A stretch of DNA of 64,000 nucleotides, taken from contig CAWCQU010000003.1 in NCBI GenBank assembly GCA_963797765.1, positions 682,001 to 746,000 of the forward strand, written 5' to 3'. This document shows positions 43,428 to 53,101 of this stretch, one piece after another. Under the pieces are notes generated by a model, which was given only the letters and a program-made list of their open reading frames with translations, was not told the DNA's origin and did not search any database. The number at the start of each line of letters is the position of its first letter. The first letter of the stretch is position 1. The stretch comes from JBGPTK01 sp963797765. Lineage in GTDB: Bacteria > Acidobacteriota > Terriglobia > Acidiferrales > UBA7541. The position numbers and the translations under genes were made by a program.

Positions 43428-45026
43428 CTACGTCAGCGGAAAGACCGCAGCTAAAAACCATGCAGCAAGTATAGCATCGAACACTGCCGTTGCCGGTATG
43501 GAGCTAGTGCGGCGGAGCAACGCATCGGCTCCGAGGCGCTGCAGGCCCGAGAAAAGTGCCAGCGGAATGGTCAACAGAATGATGATGATGGTTTGATCGT
43601 TGCGAGTGACGAGGAACGCAAATCCGCAAGCCAGCCAGAGGATCGAGCGAAGCGCGAGAAAGAATCCGAACCGCTTGGCGCTGGCGGTGCGCGAACCTTG
43701 CAGCGAACCTAAAGCGGATTCCTCGGCGAAGAAATAGGGTAGAAGCAACGGAAGCATAAGTGCGAAACGCCACCAGCGGGGCCAATTCATCCATGCGTCG
43801 GTGAGTTGCAGGTTGAGCCAGGCTCCGATCGCGAGGAATGTTGCAAAGCCGAGAACCAGTGCGGCGGCGAATGATCGGGGATCGAAGCTGGATGCTTGCT
43901 TGAATTGCTTCCAATTGAGCATCCAGAGAAGCGCCGAAGAGAGCAGCAACAGAGACGCGAGATAATCGCCGCTGAATTGCCGAAGGATGGGATGGAGCGG
44001 GACGGCGATGGTCATTATGCAGACAGCAATGAACGCGGCTACGGCCCATTGGAGCAGAATCTTGTTTGTGGCGGAGTGGGATAGTAGTTCTGAGGATGTT
44101 GGCATGGAAGGAGAAGTGGCAGGAGTGCCTGCGCCAGTCTGCCGAAACGTAGCTGCGATCGCAGTCGCCGCCAGCGGGAATATCATTAACAAGCCGAGTA
44201 ACCCGATTAAAGCGCCTCCTTGAGTTTGCCCGCCCACATCACTATCGATCATGCCATGGAGGGGAAAAGCACGGTCTCCGGGTGCAATGGTTTCAATATG
44301 CTCGCGTGCAAAGCTGCGCTTGATCCACTCGAGTGATTTATCCGTGACGCGCCAATCTACGATTAGGCTGGAATGAGTTGCGTAGGCCACTCGCTTCAAT
44401 TCGAAGGCGCGGCGCTCCCAGAAATCGGAGTCTTCCGTGCGGTTTCCCTGTGCGGCGCGGGCAATTTGCCTCGCGGCACCTTTTAGGATGGGAATGTCAA
44501 ACTGAGCTGTGAATACGAGCAGGTTGGAAGGAATCCGATGCGGCAAGACGAGCGGCGCCGGTGAAATGGCGATCGTGGCGGCTGTGGGGAATTGGTCCGC
44601 GAGTCGGATCGCAATCGCTCCACCCATCGAGTGGCCGATGAAGGCGGTTTTGTCCGGATCGACCTCTCCATTGCGAATCAGAGTGCCGATTGCTTCGGAC
44701 GCGCATTGCTCGGCGTGGGCAAAGGTGAACGATTCAGTGCTGTCGCCATGCCCAGGAAAATCGAGCAAGTAAACGCGCGCGCCTGCTTGGGCAAATTCTT
44801 CGCCGAGATAGTACATGACGTGGCGATTGGCGGAGAGACCGTGGAAGACCACGACGGTTGATTGCGGTTTTCTATCACGCAATTGGAAAATTGTTGCCGG
44901 GGTGCGGCAGGTCTCGCCAATTGTTATCTGCTTACGATCGAGCGGAGACCGATGAATTAGCTTGCCGCCAGAAAAGTAAAGAAGGGCTGCGCCGATGAGC
45001 GCGAGGACGATCTCGCGGCGTTTCAT
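43428..45026 (-). CDS. Alpha/beta hydrolase fused to a multi-spanning membrane domain
   Basis: 532 residues. A single N-terminal helix (4-20) is followed by an alpha/beta hydrolase (~35-260): VVVFHGLSANRHVMYYLGEEF, DFPGHGDS, nucleophile GHSMGGA, and a late His in FPLHGMID. The remaining ~270 residues have about eight hydrophobic segments and no other motif. The catalytic domain should face the periplasm if the N-terminal helix anchors it. No family name recognised for the membrane half. RBS AAGGAAA is clear. The frame is intact and the gene stands alone. Confidence 0.82.
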   Translation of the reverse strand: MKRREIVLALIGAALLYFSGGKLIHRSPLDRKQITIGETCRTPATIFQLRDRKPQSTVVVFHGLSANRHVMYYLGEEFAQAGARVYLLDFPGHGDSTESFTFAHAEQCASEAIGTLIRNGEVDPDKTAFIGHSMGGAIAIRLADQFPTAATIAISPAPLVLPHRIPSNLLVFTAQFDIPILKGAARQIARAAQGNRTEDSDFWERRAFELKRVAYATHSSLIVDWRVTDKSLEWIKRSFAREHIETIAPGDRAFPLHGMIDSDVGGQTQGGALIGLLGLLMIFPLAATAIAATFRQTGAGTPATSPSMPTSSELLSHSATNKILLQWAVAAFIAVCIMTIAVPLHPILRQFSGDYLASLLLLSSALLWMLNWKQFKQASSFDPRSFAAALVLGFATFLAIGAWLNLQLTDAWMNWPRWWRFALMLPLLLPYFFAEESALGSLQGSRTASAKRFGFFLALRSILWLACGFAFLVTRNDQTIIIILLTIPLALFSGLQRLGADALLRRTSSIPATAVFDAILAAWFLAAVFPLT

Positions 45027-45106
45027 GGCGATTTCCTTGTGGGTGCGGGCAGCATGGTAGAATTGAGTCTACGTCACTGCGCAAGAATAGAAAATGGGGG
45101 CGGGAA

Positions 45107-45583
45107 TTGGGGCAGGTGGTATCAGAAGAAGAGCTGATTTTCCGCGTTGCGGAGCTGAAACGTAACGGTAAGCGAGTGGTGTTTACCAACGGATGTTTTG
45201 ATCTGTTGCATCCGGGACATATTCGATTGTTGGAACAAGCGCGCGATCTGGGCGATGCGCTGATTGTTGCGATTAATACTGACGCCAGTGTCCGCGGAAG
45301 CAAAGGACCTCAGCGGCCAATTATTCCGGAAGGCGAACGAGCGGAATTGCTGGCCGCACTGGCCGCAGTGGATTATGTAACGACGTTCGACGAGCCCACG
45401 CCGCGGGAAATTATTGCGCGCGTGCTGCCGGACGTGCTGGTGAAAGGAAGCGACTGGGGTCCCAATGAAGTTGTAGGCCGCGAGGAAGTGGAAGCAGCGG
45501 GCGGCAGCGTGGTTTCGATTCCGCTGGAACTGGGACAATCGACAACGAACATCGTGGAACGCATTCGCAGCCTGCCATCATGA
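45107..45583 (+). CDS. rfaE2: D-glycero-beta-D-manno-heptose 1-phosphate adenylyltransferase
   Basis: 158 residues starting at TTG (45107) or GTG (45116). VVFTNGCFDLLHPGHIRLLEQARDLGDALIVAINTDASVRGSKGP carries the HxGH nucleotidyltransferase motif (HPGH), and DYVTTFDEPTPREIIARVLPDVLVKGSDW is the typical heptose adenylyltransferase continuation. It transfers AMP from ATP to heptose 1-phosphate for ADP-heptose, an LPS inner-core precursor. It corresponds to the C-terminal half of HldE, here as a separate protein. The stop overlaps the mfd ATG as ATGA. Confidence 0.93.
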   Translation: MGQVVSEEELIFRVAELKRNGKRVVFTNGCFDLLHPGHIRLLEQARDLGDALIVAINTDASVRGSKGPQRPIIPEGERAELLAALAAVDYVTTFDEPTPREIIARVLPDVLVKGSDWGPNEVVGREEVEAAGGSVVSIPLELGQSTTNIVERIRSLPS

Positions 45584-48500
45584 TTCTTCCCCTTGTAGCC
45601 GAGCTTCTTTTGCGCGTGGGTAAATTGCCCGCGGTGGAAGAAGTGTTCGATCTATTGCGACGCGGGCCGAACGAAACGCGTATCGGCGGGCCCACAACCG
45701 CTGCAAAAGCGCTGCTCGCCGCGCTGGCAGCCATGGAACTAGGGCGGCCAATTGTGATGCTGGTGGAATCGAATCAGCGCGCCGAGGATTTGTGCGAGCC
45801 GCTGCGATTTTTCTATCGCGCGCTTACCGGCAAGCCAGGAAGCCGGGTGGCTGTTCTGCCAGCTCATGAAGTGTTGCCCTACGATCATCTTTCTCCGCAC
45901 GCGGAGCTTTCCGAAGCGCGGGCCGTGTCGCTGTGGAGATTCGCGAGCGGTGAAATTGATGTGCTGCTTGCTCCCGCGACAGCGGCGCTGTTGCGTCTGC
46001 GCGAGCCGGAATTTTACCGCCAGTTCGCGTTGACCGTGGAGCGCGGCGAAGAAATTCCTCTCGATTCGCTGATCGAGCATCTGGCCAGCGTGGGATACGA
46101 GCGCCACGAAACGGTGGAGATGCCGGGACAATTTTCGGTGCGCGGCGGGATCGTGGATATTTATTCGCCCGAGGCTACGCGTCCCGTTCGATTGGAACTG
46201 TTTGGCGATACGGTGGAATCGCTGCGCGAATTTGATCCAAACACGCAACGTTCCACCAGCCCCGTGGCGCGCACCACGCTGCTGCCGCTGACGGATTATC
46301 CGCGGCGCAGCGAATTGCTGGCGCGGCTGCATGCACGGGTGGTGGCCGGACTTGCGGAAGCCGAGGAAGAAACGGATGTGCGCGCGGATTTCTTTCCCGG
46401 ATGGGAATTCCAGGCCGCGCTGGTTGAGCCGCTGGAATCAAGCCTGCTGACCCTCGCCTCGGACATTGTGTTCATTGAAGACGAGCCGGAGACTCTGCGG
46501 GCCGCGCATGAAAAATTCCGCGTGCGCCTTGCCGATGCATTCGAAAATTCGTCGGCATCGATTCCACCAGCCGCGCCGCCCGAGCGATACTTTCTGAGTG
46601 AGGAAGAAGCACGGCAGGTGCGCTCACGCGTTCCGCGATTGCTGGTGGAGCAGTTGGCGCTGGAGCAGCCGGAATCGATTGCGCACCGCCTTTCGACGCA
46701 GCCCACGCCGCGCTATCACGGGAACGTTTCTGCGTTCATGGCCGAAGTGCGCGGGCGCCTGAATGGCGGCGACCAGGTGATTATTGCGGCGTCCAGCACC
46801 GGGGAACTCGAGCGCTTTGCGGACATTTGCCACGAATACGAGTTGCCGTACCGCTTGGGCGAGCTGGAGGAAAATGTGACGGTGACGCGGCTCGCCGAAG
46901 AATCGAGTGGCGGCAGCGTTCCAGCCGTAGTGCTAATCAAGGCGCCGATTTCGGAAGGCGCGGTTTTTACTGATGCGAAGTTCGTAATTTACGGCACGGG
47001 AGACGTGTTCGAATCGGTAGCGACTCCGTCACGCCAGCGCAGCCGGCCGCAGACCGCCAGTTTCTTCAGCGATCTTTCCGATTTGAAGCCGGGAGATTAT
47101 GTGGTCCATGTGGATCACGGCATCGGGCAATTCGACGGGCTTCGTCAAGTGGTGGTGGAAAGCGCCGTGGGCGAATTCATGTTGCTGCGTTATGCGGAGG
47201 ATGCGCGGCTCTATGTGCCGCTGGCGCGGCTCGATTTGATTCAGAAGTATCAGTCGCTTGGCGGGACTACTCCGCAACTCGATAAATTGGGCGGCGCAGT
47301 TTGGGAAGCGCGTAAAAGCCGCGTGCGCAAATCGGTGGGCGACCTGGCCAAACAGTTGCTCGCGCTCTATGCCGAGCGAAAGGCAGCTCCGGGCCACGCG
47401 TTTCCCGCGGATACAACCTGGCAAAAAGAAATGGAGGATGCGTTTGAATTCGATGAGACGCCCGATCAAGCAAAAGCCATCGAGGATGTGAAGCGCGACC
47501 TGGAAAGCTCGCTGCCAATGGACCGGTTGCTCTGCGGCGACGTAGGTTACGGGAAGACGGAAGTGGCGATGCGCGCGGCATTCAAGGCGCTTTCGGATTC
47601 GAAGCAAGTGGCGATTCTGGCGCCCACCACCGTGCTGGCGTTTCAACATTATGAAACGTTTCGAAGGCGGCTCGCCGCATTTCCCGTGCGCGTCGATATG
47701 CTCAGCCGGTTCCGCAATCCCCGTGAACAGAAAAAAACGCTGGAAGATCTGGAAGCGGGGAAAGTGGATATTGTGATTGGAACGCACCGGCTGCTTTCCA
47801 AGGACGTGAAGTATCACGACCTGGGATTGCTGGTGGTGGACGAAGAGCAGCGATTCGGCGTGGCGCATAAGGAGCGGCTGAAAGAAATTCGCAAGAATGT
47901 GGACGTGCTGACGATGTCGGCGACGCCGATTCCGCGGACTCTGCACATGTCGCTGGTGGGCCTGCGTGATATGTCCCTGATCGAAACGCCGCCGAAAGAC
48001 CGGCTGGCGATTCAAACGGTAGTGGCGCCATTCAGTGAAACACTGGTGCAGCGCGCGATCAACGACGAATTGGATCGCCAGGGACAGATCTTTTTTGTAC
48101 ACAATCGCGTGGAATCCATTTATTCGCTGGCCACCATGGTGCAGCGGCTGGTGCCGCGCGCGCGGGTGGTGGTGGGACACGGGCAGATGAAGGAACATGA
48201 ACTGGAGAAGGTGATGCTGAAATTTGTCCGCAATGAGGCGGACATTTTGATTTCCACGACGATTATCGAAAACGGGTTGGATATTCCGCGCGCGAATACC
48301 ATCATCATCAATCGCGCCGACCGCTTTGGATTGGCCGAGCTGTATCAACTGCGTGGAAGAGTGGGCCGTTCAAACCAACGCGCTTATGCTTACCTGCTGG
48401 TGCCGCCGGAAGGAACTCTGACTTCACTCGCGAGGCAGCGGCTGGCAGCGCTCAAGGAATTCAGCGATTTGGGCGCGGGATTCCGGATCGCCGCGCTCGA

Positions 48501-49068
48501 TCTGGAACTGCGCGGAGCGGGAAATTTGCTGGGGCGCGAACAACACGGCCATATCGGCGCGGTGGGATTCGACCTTTATTGCCAGATGCTCGAGCGGGCA
48601 GTGGCGGAGCGCAAAGGCGAAGCGGTGCGTCCTGAATTGCGCACCACTCTCAATCTGGGAATGGATATCCGCATCCCCGGCGAATACATCGGCAGCGAAA
48701 ATTTGCGGCTGCGAATTTACAAGCGCATCGCCGGCGTTTCATCCGAAGCCGAACGCGAGGAAGTAAAGCGCGAATTGCAGGATCGCTTCGGTCCGCCGCC
48801 GCAATCGGTGGACAACCTGCTCGATTACGCAGTGCTGAAGGCGCTGTGTGAGAAGATGCTGGTGGCTTCAGTGGACCGGCGCGGCGATCAGGTGGCGATT
48901 AAATTCCACGATCAAACGCCCGTAAAACCGGAAAGCGTGGTGAAGGTGATTCGCGGGCGCAAGGGGCTGCGGCTCGATCCCGCGGGCGTATTATGGCTCG
49001 ATTGGAAACGCGACAAAGGCGGCGCCATCGGGGCAACCAGAAACGTATTGCTGCAACTCCAACCGTAG
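45580..49068 (+). CDS. mfd: Transcription-repair coupling factor Mfd
   Basis: 1162 residues, the normal Mfd length. The N-terminal UvrB-like region is followed by the RNA-polymerase-interaction domain (DLKPGDYVVHVDHGIGQFDGL at ~500) and RecG-like translocase motifs: Walker A LLCGDVGYGKTEVAMRAAF, DEEQRFG, SATPIPRTL, and the TRG/motif VI segment YQLRGRVGRSNQRAYAYLL. The C-terminal TRCF domain ends the protein. Mfd removes stalled RNA polymerase and recruits UvrA. It is the second gene of an overlapping run. The frame is intact. A 439-residue ORF on the opposite strand is a shadow. Confidence 0.98.
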   Translation: MILPLVAELLLRVGKLPAVEEVFDLLRRGPNETRIGGPTTAAKALLAALAAMELGRPIVMLVESNQRAEDLCEPLRFFYRALTGKPGSRVAVLPAHEVLPYDHLSPHAELSEARAVSLWRFASGEIDVLLAPATAALLRLREPEFYRQFALTVERGEEIPLDSLIEHLASVGYERHETVEMPGQFSVRGGIVDIYSPEATRPVRLELFGDTVESLREFDPNTQRSTSPVARTTLLPLTDYPRRSELLARLHARVVAGLAEAEEETDVRADFFPGWEFQAALVEPLESSLLTLASDIVFIEDEPETLRAAHEKFRVRLADAFENSSASIPPAAPPERYFLSEEEARQVRSRVPRLLVEQLALEQPESIAHRLSTQPTPRYHGNVSAFMAEVRGRLNGGDQVIIAASSTGELERFADICHEYELPYRLGELEENVTVTRLAEESSGGSVPAVVLIKAPISEGAVFTDAKFVIYGTGDVFESVATPSRQRSRPQTASFFSDLSDLKPGDYVVHVDHGIGQFDGLRQVVVESAVGEFMLLRYAEDARLYVPLARLDLIQKYQSLGGTTPQLDKLGGAVWEARKSRVRKSVGDLAKQLLALYAERKAAPGHAFPADTTWQKEMEDAFEFDETPDQAKAIEDVKRDLESSLPMDRLLCGDVGYGKTEVAMRAAFKALSDSKQVAILAPTTVLAFQHYETFRRRLAAFPVRVDMLSRFRNPREQKKTLEDLEAGKVDIVIGTHRLLSKDVKYHDLGLLVVDEEQRFGVAHKERLKEIRKNVDVLTMSATPIPRTLHMSLVGLRDMSLIETPPKDRLAIQTVVAPFSETLVQRAINDELDRQGQIFFVHNRVESIYSLATMVQRLVPRARVVVGHGQMKEHELEKVMLKFVRNEADILISTTIIENGLDIPRANTIIINRADRFGLAELYQLRGRVGRSNQRAYAYLLVPPEGTLTSLARQRLAALKEFSDLGAGFRIAALDLELRGAGNLLGREQHGHIGAVGFDLYCQMLERAVAERKGEAVRPELRTTLNLGMDIRIPGEYIGSENLRLRIYKRIAGVSSEAEREEVKRELQDRFGPPPQSVDNLLDYAVLKALCEKMLVASVDRRGDQVAIKFHDQTPVKPESVVKVIRGRKGLRLDPAGVLWLDWKRDKGGAIGATRNVLLQLQP

Positions 49069-49105
49069 GGATACAATTTTCGGGCAGTACCTAGAGGAAA
49101 TGAGC

Positions 49106-50263
49106 ATGAAACAAGGTTTTTCGAGCGGAGAGATGTTCGGCCGTAAGAGTTTCCAACAGTTGTTCTTGATTGCCCTTGCGGTGGTGGCAGGGCTCGGCGC
49201 ACTGTTCGCAACCGCGCCTTTTCTATCTGCTCAAGACAACAATGGAAAGCTGGTGGAAGAAATCGTGGCACGCGTGAACAACGAGATCATTACCAGCTCG
49301 GAATACACCAGAGCCGAGCAGGCCTTGCGCGATGAAATTACCCAGGGATGCACCGGATGCTCCGCCGCGCAAATTGACGCTGCTTACAACGAGCAGCACA
49401 AGGATATTCTACGCGGGTTGATCGATCAGGCTTTGCTGGTGCAGCGGGCCAAGGACATGGGAGTCAGCGTCGAAACTCAATTGGTGAAACAACTCGACCA
49501 GACCCGGCAACAACACAATTTGCCGAGCATGGAAGCGCTGGAAAAGGCCGTGGAATCCTCCGGGCTATCCTGGGAAGAGTATAAATCCAACATCCGTAAC
49601 ACACTGATGACGCAGGATGTGATCCGCAAGGAAGTGGGTGGGCGAATTTCGGTGGACGATGCCGACCTGAAGAAATATTACGAGGAACACAAATCCGAAT
49701 ACGTGCGCCCCGAGCAGGTGTATTTGAGCGAAATCCTGATCAGCACGGATGGCAAAAGCCCCGACGATTATCCGGCGCTGAAGAAGAAGGCCGAAGACTT
49801 TCTCGATCGAATTAAAAAAGGCGAGGATTTTGGCGAACTGGCCAAGCGCTATTCCGATGGGCAGACCGCCAAGCAGGGCGGCGATATGGGAGCATTCGGC
49901 CGCGGACAACTGGCCAAGCCGCTCGAAGACCAAGTTTTTAAATTGAACCGCGGCGATATGACCGACGTGATTCAAACCAAGGCCGGTTTCGAAATCCTGC
50001 GAGTGGATGAGCATTACCAGGCCGGGCAGCAGCCATTCGATAAAGTGGAAAACGAGATCACCAATAAATTTTATCAGGACAAGATGCAGCCCGCGCTACG
50101 CAGCTATTTGGCCGAATTGCGGGAAGAAAGCTACCTGACGATCAAGCCGGGCTACGTGGATAGCGCCTCGACAGGCGGAAATTCCGTGATCGAAGAGGTG
50201 GCGCCGACCCCGGATTCGACTAAGAAACCAGCGAAACCTTCCAACAAGAAGAAGGCGGGCTGA
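49106..50263 (+). CDS. SurA-like periplasmic peptidyl-prolyl isomerase
   Basis: 385 residues from the ATG at 49106, since GAGGAA is properly spaced from it but not from the ATG two codons earlier. A signal peptide/anchor (FLIALAVVAGLGALFATAPFLSA) precedes a SurA-N domain (VEEIVARVNNEIITSSEYTRAEQALRDEI) and one parvulin domain (PEQVYLSEILIST, GEDFGELAKRYSDGQTAKQGGDMGAFGRGQLAKPLEDQVFKLNRGDMTDVIQTKAGFEILRV). A Lys/Ser/Pro tail follows. It should chaperone outer-membrane proteins. It overlaps the YhaM-like gene by one base (TGATG). Confidence 0.92.
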   Translation: MKQGFSSGEMFGRKSFQQLFLIALAVVAGLGALFATAPFLSAQDNNGKLVEEIVARVNNEIITSSEYTRAEQALRDEITQGCTGCSAAQIDAAYNEQHKDILRGLIDQALLVQRAKDMGVSVETQLVKQLDQTRQQHNLPSMEALEKAVESSGLSWEEYKSNIRNTLMTQDVIRKEVGGRISVDDADLKKYYEEHKSEYVRPEQVYLSEILISTDGKSPDDYPALKKKAEDFLDRIKKGEDFGELAKRYSDGQTAKQGGDMGAFGRGQLAKPLEDQVFKLNRGDMTDVIQTKAGFEILRVDEHYQAGQQPFDKVENEITNKFYQDKMQPALRSYLAELREESYLTIKPGYVDSASTGGNSVIEEVAPTPDSTKKPAKPSNKKKAG

Positions 50264-51288
50264 TGAAGTCCGCCTACGTTGCGGACCTGCAACCGGACCA
50301 GGCGGTTAGCTCCCTGTTCTTGGTTCGCGACAAGGAGATTCGCACATCTTCCGCCACCGGCAAATCGTGGCTACAACTTGAACTGGTGGACCGCACCGGC
50401 ACCATCGAAGCAAAAATGTGGGACAACTTCACGGACATCGCCGCAACGTTCGAGCGCGACGACATTGTAAAAATTCGCGCGCGCGTGAAAGTATATCGCG
50501 GCAAAAGCGAGCTTTCGATCGAGCAAGTGATTCCCGCCAGGCAGGGCGAATATTCCCTGGAAGATTTTCTGCCGCACACCAAGCAGGATATTGAACAACT
50601 CTATCGCAGCGTGTGCAGCACGGCCGCGGGCGTAAGCAATCCCTGGCTGAACGCGCTGCTGAAAAGCGTGCTCGAGGATCCGGCGATCGCGGCGAAGCTC
50701 AGGCGCGCCCCCGCTGCGATGACCATGCATCACGCCTTCATCGGCGGGTTGCTAGAACACATTGTCAGCCTTTGCGCGCTGTGCAAATTTGCCGCGTCGC
50801 AATATACGGAAGTGAATTCGGATTTGCTGTATGCGGGAGCGATTTTGCACGACCTGGGGAAGATTCAAGAACTCACCTACAATCGCGGCTTCGCCTATTC
50901 CACCGAAGGCGAATTGCTGGGCCACATCGTGATCGGGCTCGCGATGGTGCGGCGAAAGATCGAAGCGATTCAGGGATTTCCCGCGCCGGTCGCCACGCTT
51001 GTGGAACATATGATTGTCAGCCATCATGGCTCGTACGAATTCGGTTCGCCCCGGCTGCCGATGGTTCGCGAAGCGGTGCTCTTGCATTATCTGGACGATT
51101 TGGATTCGAAGATGGGTGCAATGCGGGCGACGCTCGAATCCAGGGATGGCAATGCCCCCTGGACGGCGCGCAATCCTTCGTTGCGCCGTTCGTTGCTTCG
51201 CGGAGATGAATTTATGCGCGGTGACGAGTCTGACCGCGGCGGCGAATCGCCGGACCCGGGCGCCGGGCACAAGGCGGCAGGGAAATGA
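50263..51288 (+). CDS. YhaM-like 3'-5' exoribonuclease (OB fold + HD domain)
   Basis: 341 residues. The N-terminal OB-fold (residues 1-95) has VSSLFLVRDKEIRTSSATGKSWLQLELVDRTGTIEAKMWDN. The HD domain has HHAFIGGLLEHIVSL, AGAILHDLGKIQEL (the HD pair) and LVEHMIVSHHGSYEFGSPRLPMVREAVLLHYLDDLDSKM. This arrangement is that of YhaM, a metal-dependent 3'-5' exonuclease acting on RNA and DNA. It is the fourth gene of the run; the last codons overlap the BlaI-like gene (ATGA). The C-terminal charged tail has no known role. Confidence 0.9.
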   Translation: MKSAYVADLQPDQAVSSLFLVRDKEIRTSSATGKSWLQLELVDRTGTIEAKMWDNFTDIAATFERDDIVKIRARVKVYRGKSELSIEQVIPARQGEYSLEDFLPHTKQDIEQLYRSVCSTAAGVSNPWLNALLKSVLEDPAIAAKLRRAPAAMTMHHAFIGGLLEHIVSLCALCKFAASQYTEVNSDLLYAGAILHDLGKIQELTYNRGFAYSTEGELLGHIVIGLAMVRRKIEAIQGFPAPVATLVEHMIVSHHGSYEFGSPRLPMVREAVLLHYLDDLDSKMGAMRATLESRDGNAPWTARNPSLRRSLLRGDEFMRGDESDRGGESPDPGAGHKAAGK

Positions 51289-51956
51289 ACATGATCTCCC
51301 GCGAAAATCGTGGTGGGTTGCCTTCGCCGCGACGGTCTCTGCTTGATCTGGCGCCACTCGAACTCGATTGCATGACGACGCTGTGGCCGATGGGCGAGGG
51401 AACGGTGCGCGAAATTCGCGATCAGCTTGCTCCGCGACTGCCGCGCGCTTACACCACAATCATGACCATTATGGACCGCCTGGCGCGCAAAGGTGTTGTC
51501 GAACGGAGAAAAGTCGGCCGCGCGTACCGCTACCGGCCAAACTTGTCCGCCGCAGAAGCACGTGAGCACGCGCTGGGGCAAGTAGTGGAGAGTTTTTTTG
51601 GCGGATCGAAGGAAGCCGTGATCGAACAGCTTGGATTGGGTATTGCGTCGGGTCGCGCCGTGATGGCTGCAGCAGCGGCCGGGTCGCGTCCCGCGGTGCG
51701 CGAATCGGTGCGTCCCGCTGCCTCCGCCACAGCGGCGCCGGTAGCCACAGGCATCCATCTGGCGCCTGTACCGAGCCGGTTGAAACCGGTAGCAGTTGGT
51801 GAGGCTCCGCAGGGATCAGCGCCGCCGGAAGTGCCGGAGGTTCCGCTTGCGGGAGTAGTGGCTGCTGCCGAACCCGAGCGAGAAGATGAAGAGCAGACGA
51901 AGCGCTCAAGCGCCAAGGAATCGAATTCCGCCTCGATGGACCCCACGCTTCTTTGA
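51285..51956 (+). CDS. BlaI/MecI/CopY-family regulator with long low-complexity tail
   Basis: 223 residues. The winged helix reads LLDLAPLELDCMTTLWPMGEGTVREIRDQLAPRLPRAYTTIMTIMDRLARKGVVERRKVGRAYRYRPN, clearly BlaI/MecI-like. The last ~115 residues are Ala/Pro/Glu-rich without structure. Classic BlaI is ~125 residues, so the tail is an addition. No BlaR1 sensor gene is in the window. The gene is coupled to the YhaM-like gene (ATGA), which places a repressor at the end of a repair/nuclease/outer-membrane gene set. Its target is not known. Confidence 0.88.
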   Translation: MNMISRENRGGLPSPRRSLLDLAPLELDCMTTLWPMGEGTVREIRDQLAPRLPRAYTTIMTIMDRLARKGVVERRKVGRAYRYRPNLSAAEAREHALGQVVESFFGGSKEAVIEQLGLGIASGRAVMAAAAAGSRPAVRESVRPAASATAAPVATGIHLAPVPSRLKPVAVGEAPQGSAPPEVPEVPLAGVVAAAEPEREDEEQTKRSSAKESNSASMDPTLL

Positions 51957-52080
51957 AATTCCGCGCTATACTTGAAATGATTGGGATTTGTTGATGTTCG
52001 TGCTAGTTCCCGGGGCATCGTGGCGGACTGGTTCCAGGCAATCGGATTGAAGATATTAAACGCACAACTGTAAGTGATTC

Positions 52081-53055
52081 ATGTTTCCCGCCGAACTTAC
52101 AATTCGAGGCCATGTAATTCGCCCGGCCACACTGCTCGCGCCCATGGCCGGCGTCACTGATACAATTTTTCGTCGTGTGATTCGCGGCCTCGGCGGCTGC
52201 GGCTTGATCATGACCGAATTCACCAGCGCCGAAGCGGTGACGCGCAATTCTTCGCGCACCGCGCGGTATCTTTATTTCGACCAGGACGAACATCCCATTG
52301 CGGCGCAGATTTTCGGCGCGGAGCCGGGAGTGATGGCTTCCGCGGCGGCGCTGACGCAAGAGCTTGGCTTCGACCACGTGGATATCAACCTCGGCTGTCC
52401 CGCAAAAAAAGTGGTGAAGTGCGGCGGCTCGGGGCTTCTCCGCGATTTGCCGCTGCTCGAAGAAGTGCTGCGGCAAGTGCGCGCGGCCGTGACGCTGCCG
52501 CTGACGATCAAGATTCGTTCCGGTTGGGACGAGAACAACATCGTTGCCGTGGACGTAGCCAAAATGGCGGAGCAATTGGGAGTGGAAGGAATCGCGGTGC
52601 ATCCGCGCACGCGCGTGCAGGGATATAACGGCAACGCGGATTGGAGCATCATCCGCGCGGTGAAACAAGCGGTGCGCATTCCCGTGATCGGCAACGGCGA
52701 TATTCGCTCACCCCAGGACGCGGAGCGAATAGTGGCGGAAACCGGCTGCGACGCGGTAATGATCGGCCGCACAGCGTCGACGAATCCATGGATCTTCCGC
52801 CAGATCGAGCAATATCTGGCGACGGGAAGTTACGACGAGCCATCGGAATCCGATCGCTACCATCTGCTCTCTGACTATTTCCGCAGCCTGGCGGCGACGG
52901 ATTGGCCGGATGCGATCGGGAAGATGAAACAATTTGCCTGTTGGTTTACGCACGGCGTGCGCAACGGAGCGGAATTGCGCCGCCATGTGCACCAATCGAA
53001 GACCATTCCTGAAATTCTCGAGCGCGTGGATTCCTTCTTCACCGCCGCTGTCTGA
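52081..53055 (+). CDS. dusB: tRNA-dihydrouridine synthase DusB
   Basis: 324 residues. FMN-dependent TIM barrel with APMAGVTDTIFRRVIRGLGG at the start, QIFGAEPGVMASAAALTQELGFDHVDINLGCPAKKV containing the catalytic Cys (NLGCP), the phosphate site VIGNGDIRSPQDAERI and MIGRTASTNPWIF. It reduces uridine to dihydrouridine in tRNA. No strong RBS. It follows the BlaI gene by 124 bp and may be a separate unit. The frame is intact. Confidence 0.96.
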   Translation: MFPAELTIRGHVIRPATLLAPMAGVTDTIFRRVIRGLGGCGLIMTEFTSAEAVTRNSSRTARYLYFDQDEHPIAAQIFGAEPGVMASAAALTQELGFDHVDINLGCPAKKVVKCGGSGLLRDLPLLEEVLRQVRAAVTLPLTIKIRSGWDENNIVAVDVAKMAEQLGVEGIAVHPRTRVQGYNGNADWSIIRAVKQAVRIPVIGNGDIRSPQDAERIVAETGCDAVMIGRTASTNPWIFRQIEQYLATGSYDEPSESDRYHLLSDYFRSLAATDWPDAIGKMKQFACWFTHGVRNGAELRRHVHQSKTIPEILERVDSFFTAAV

Positions 53056-53101
53056 ATAAATCAAACTGTGATCAGGATCAATGCGTTGCCTTGCGCGGAG
53101 C

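Noticed and set aside
47029..48348. 439-codon ORF on the minus strand inside mfd
   Set aside because: It is exactly antisense to conserved Mfd codons, has an arginine/histidine/glutamine-rich shadow composition, no RBS and no motif.
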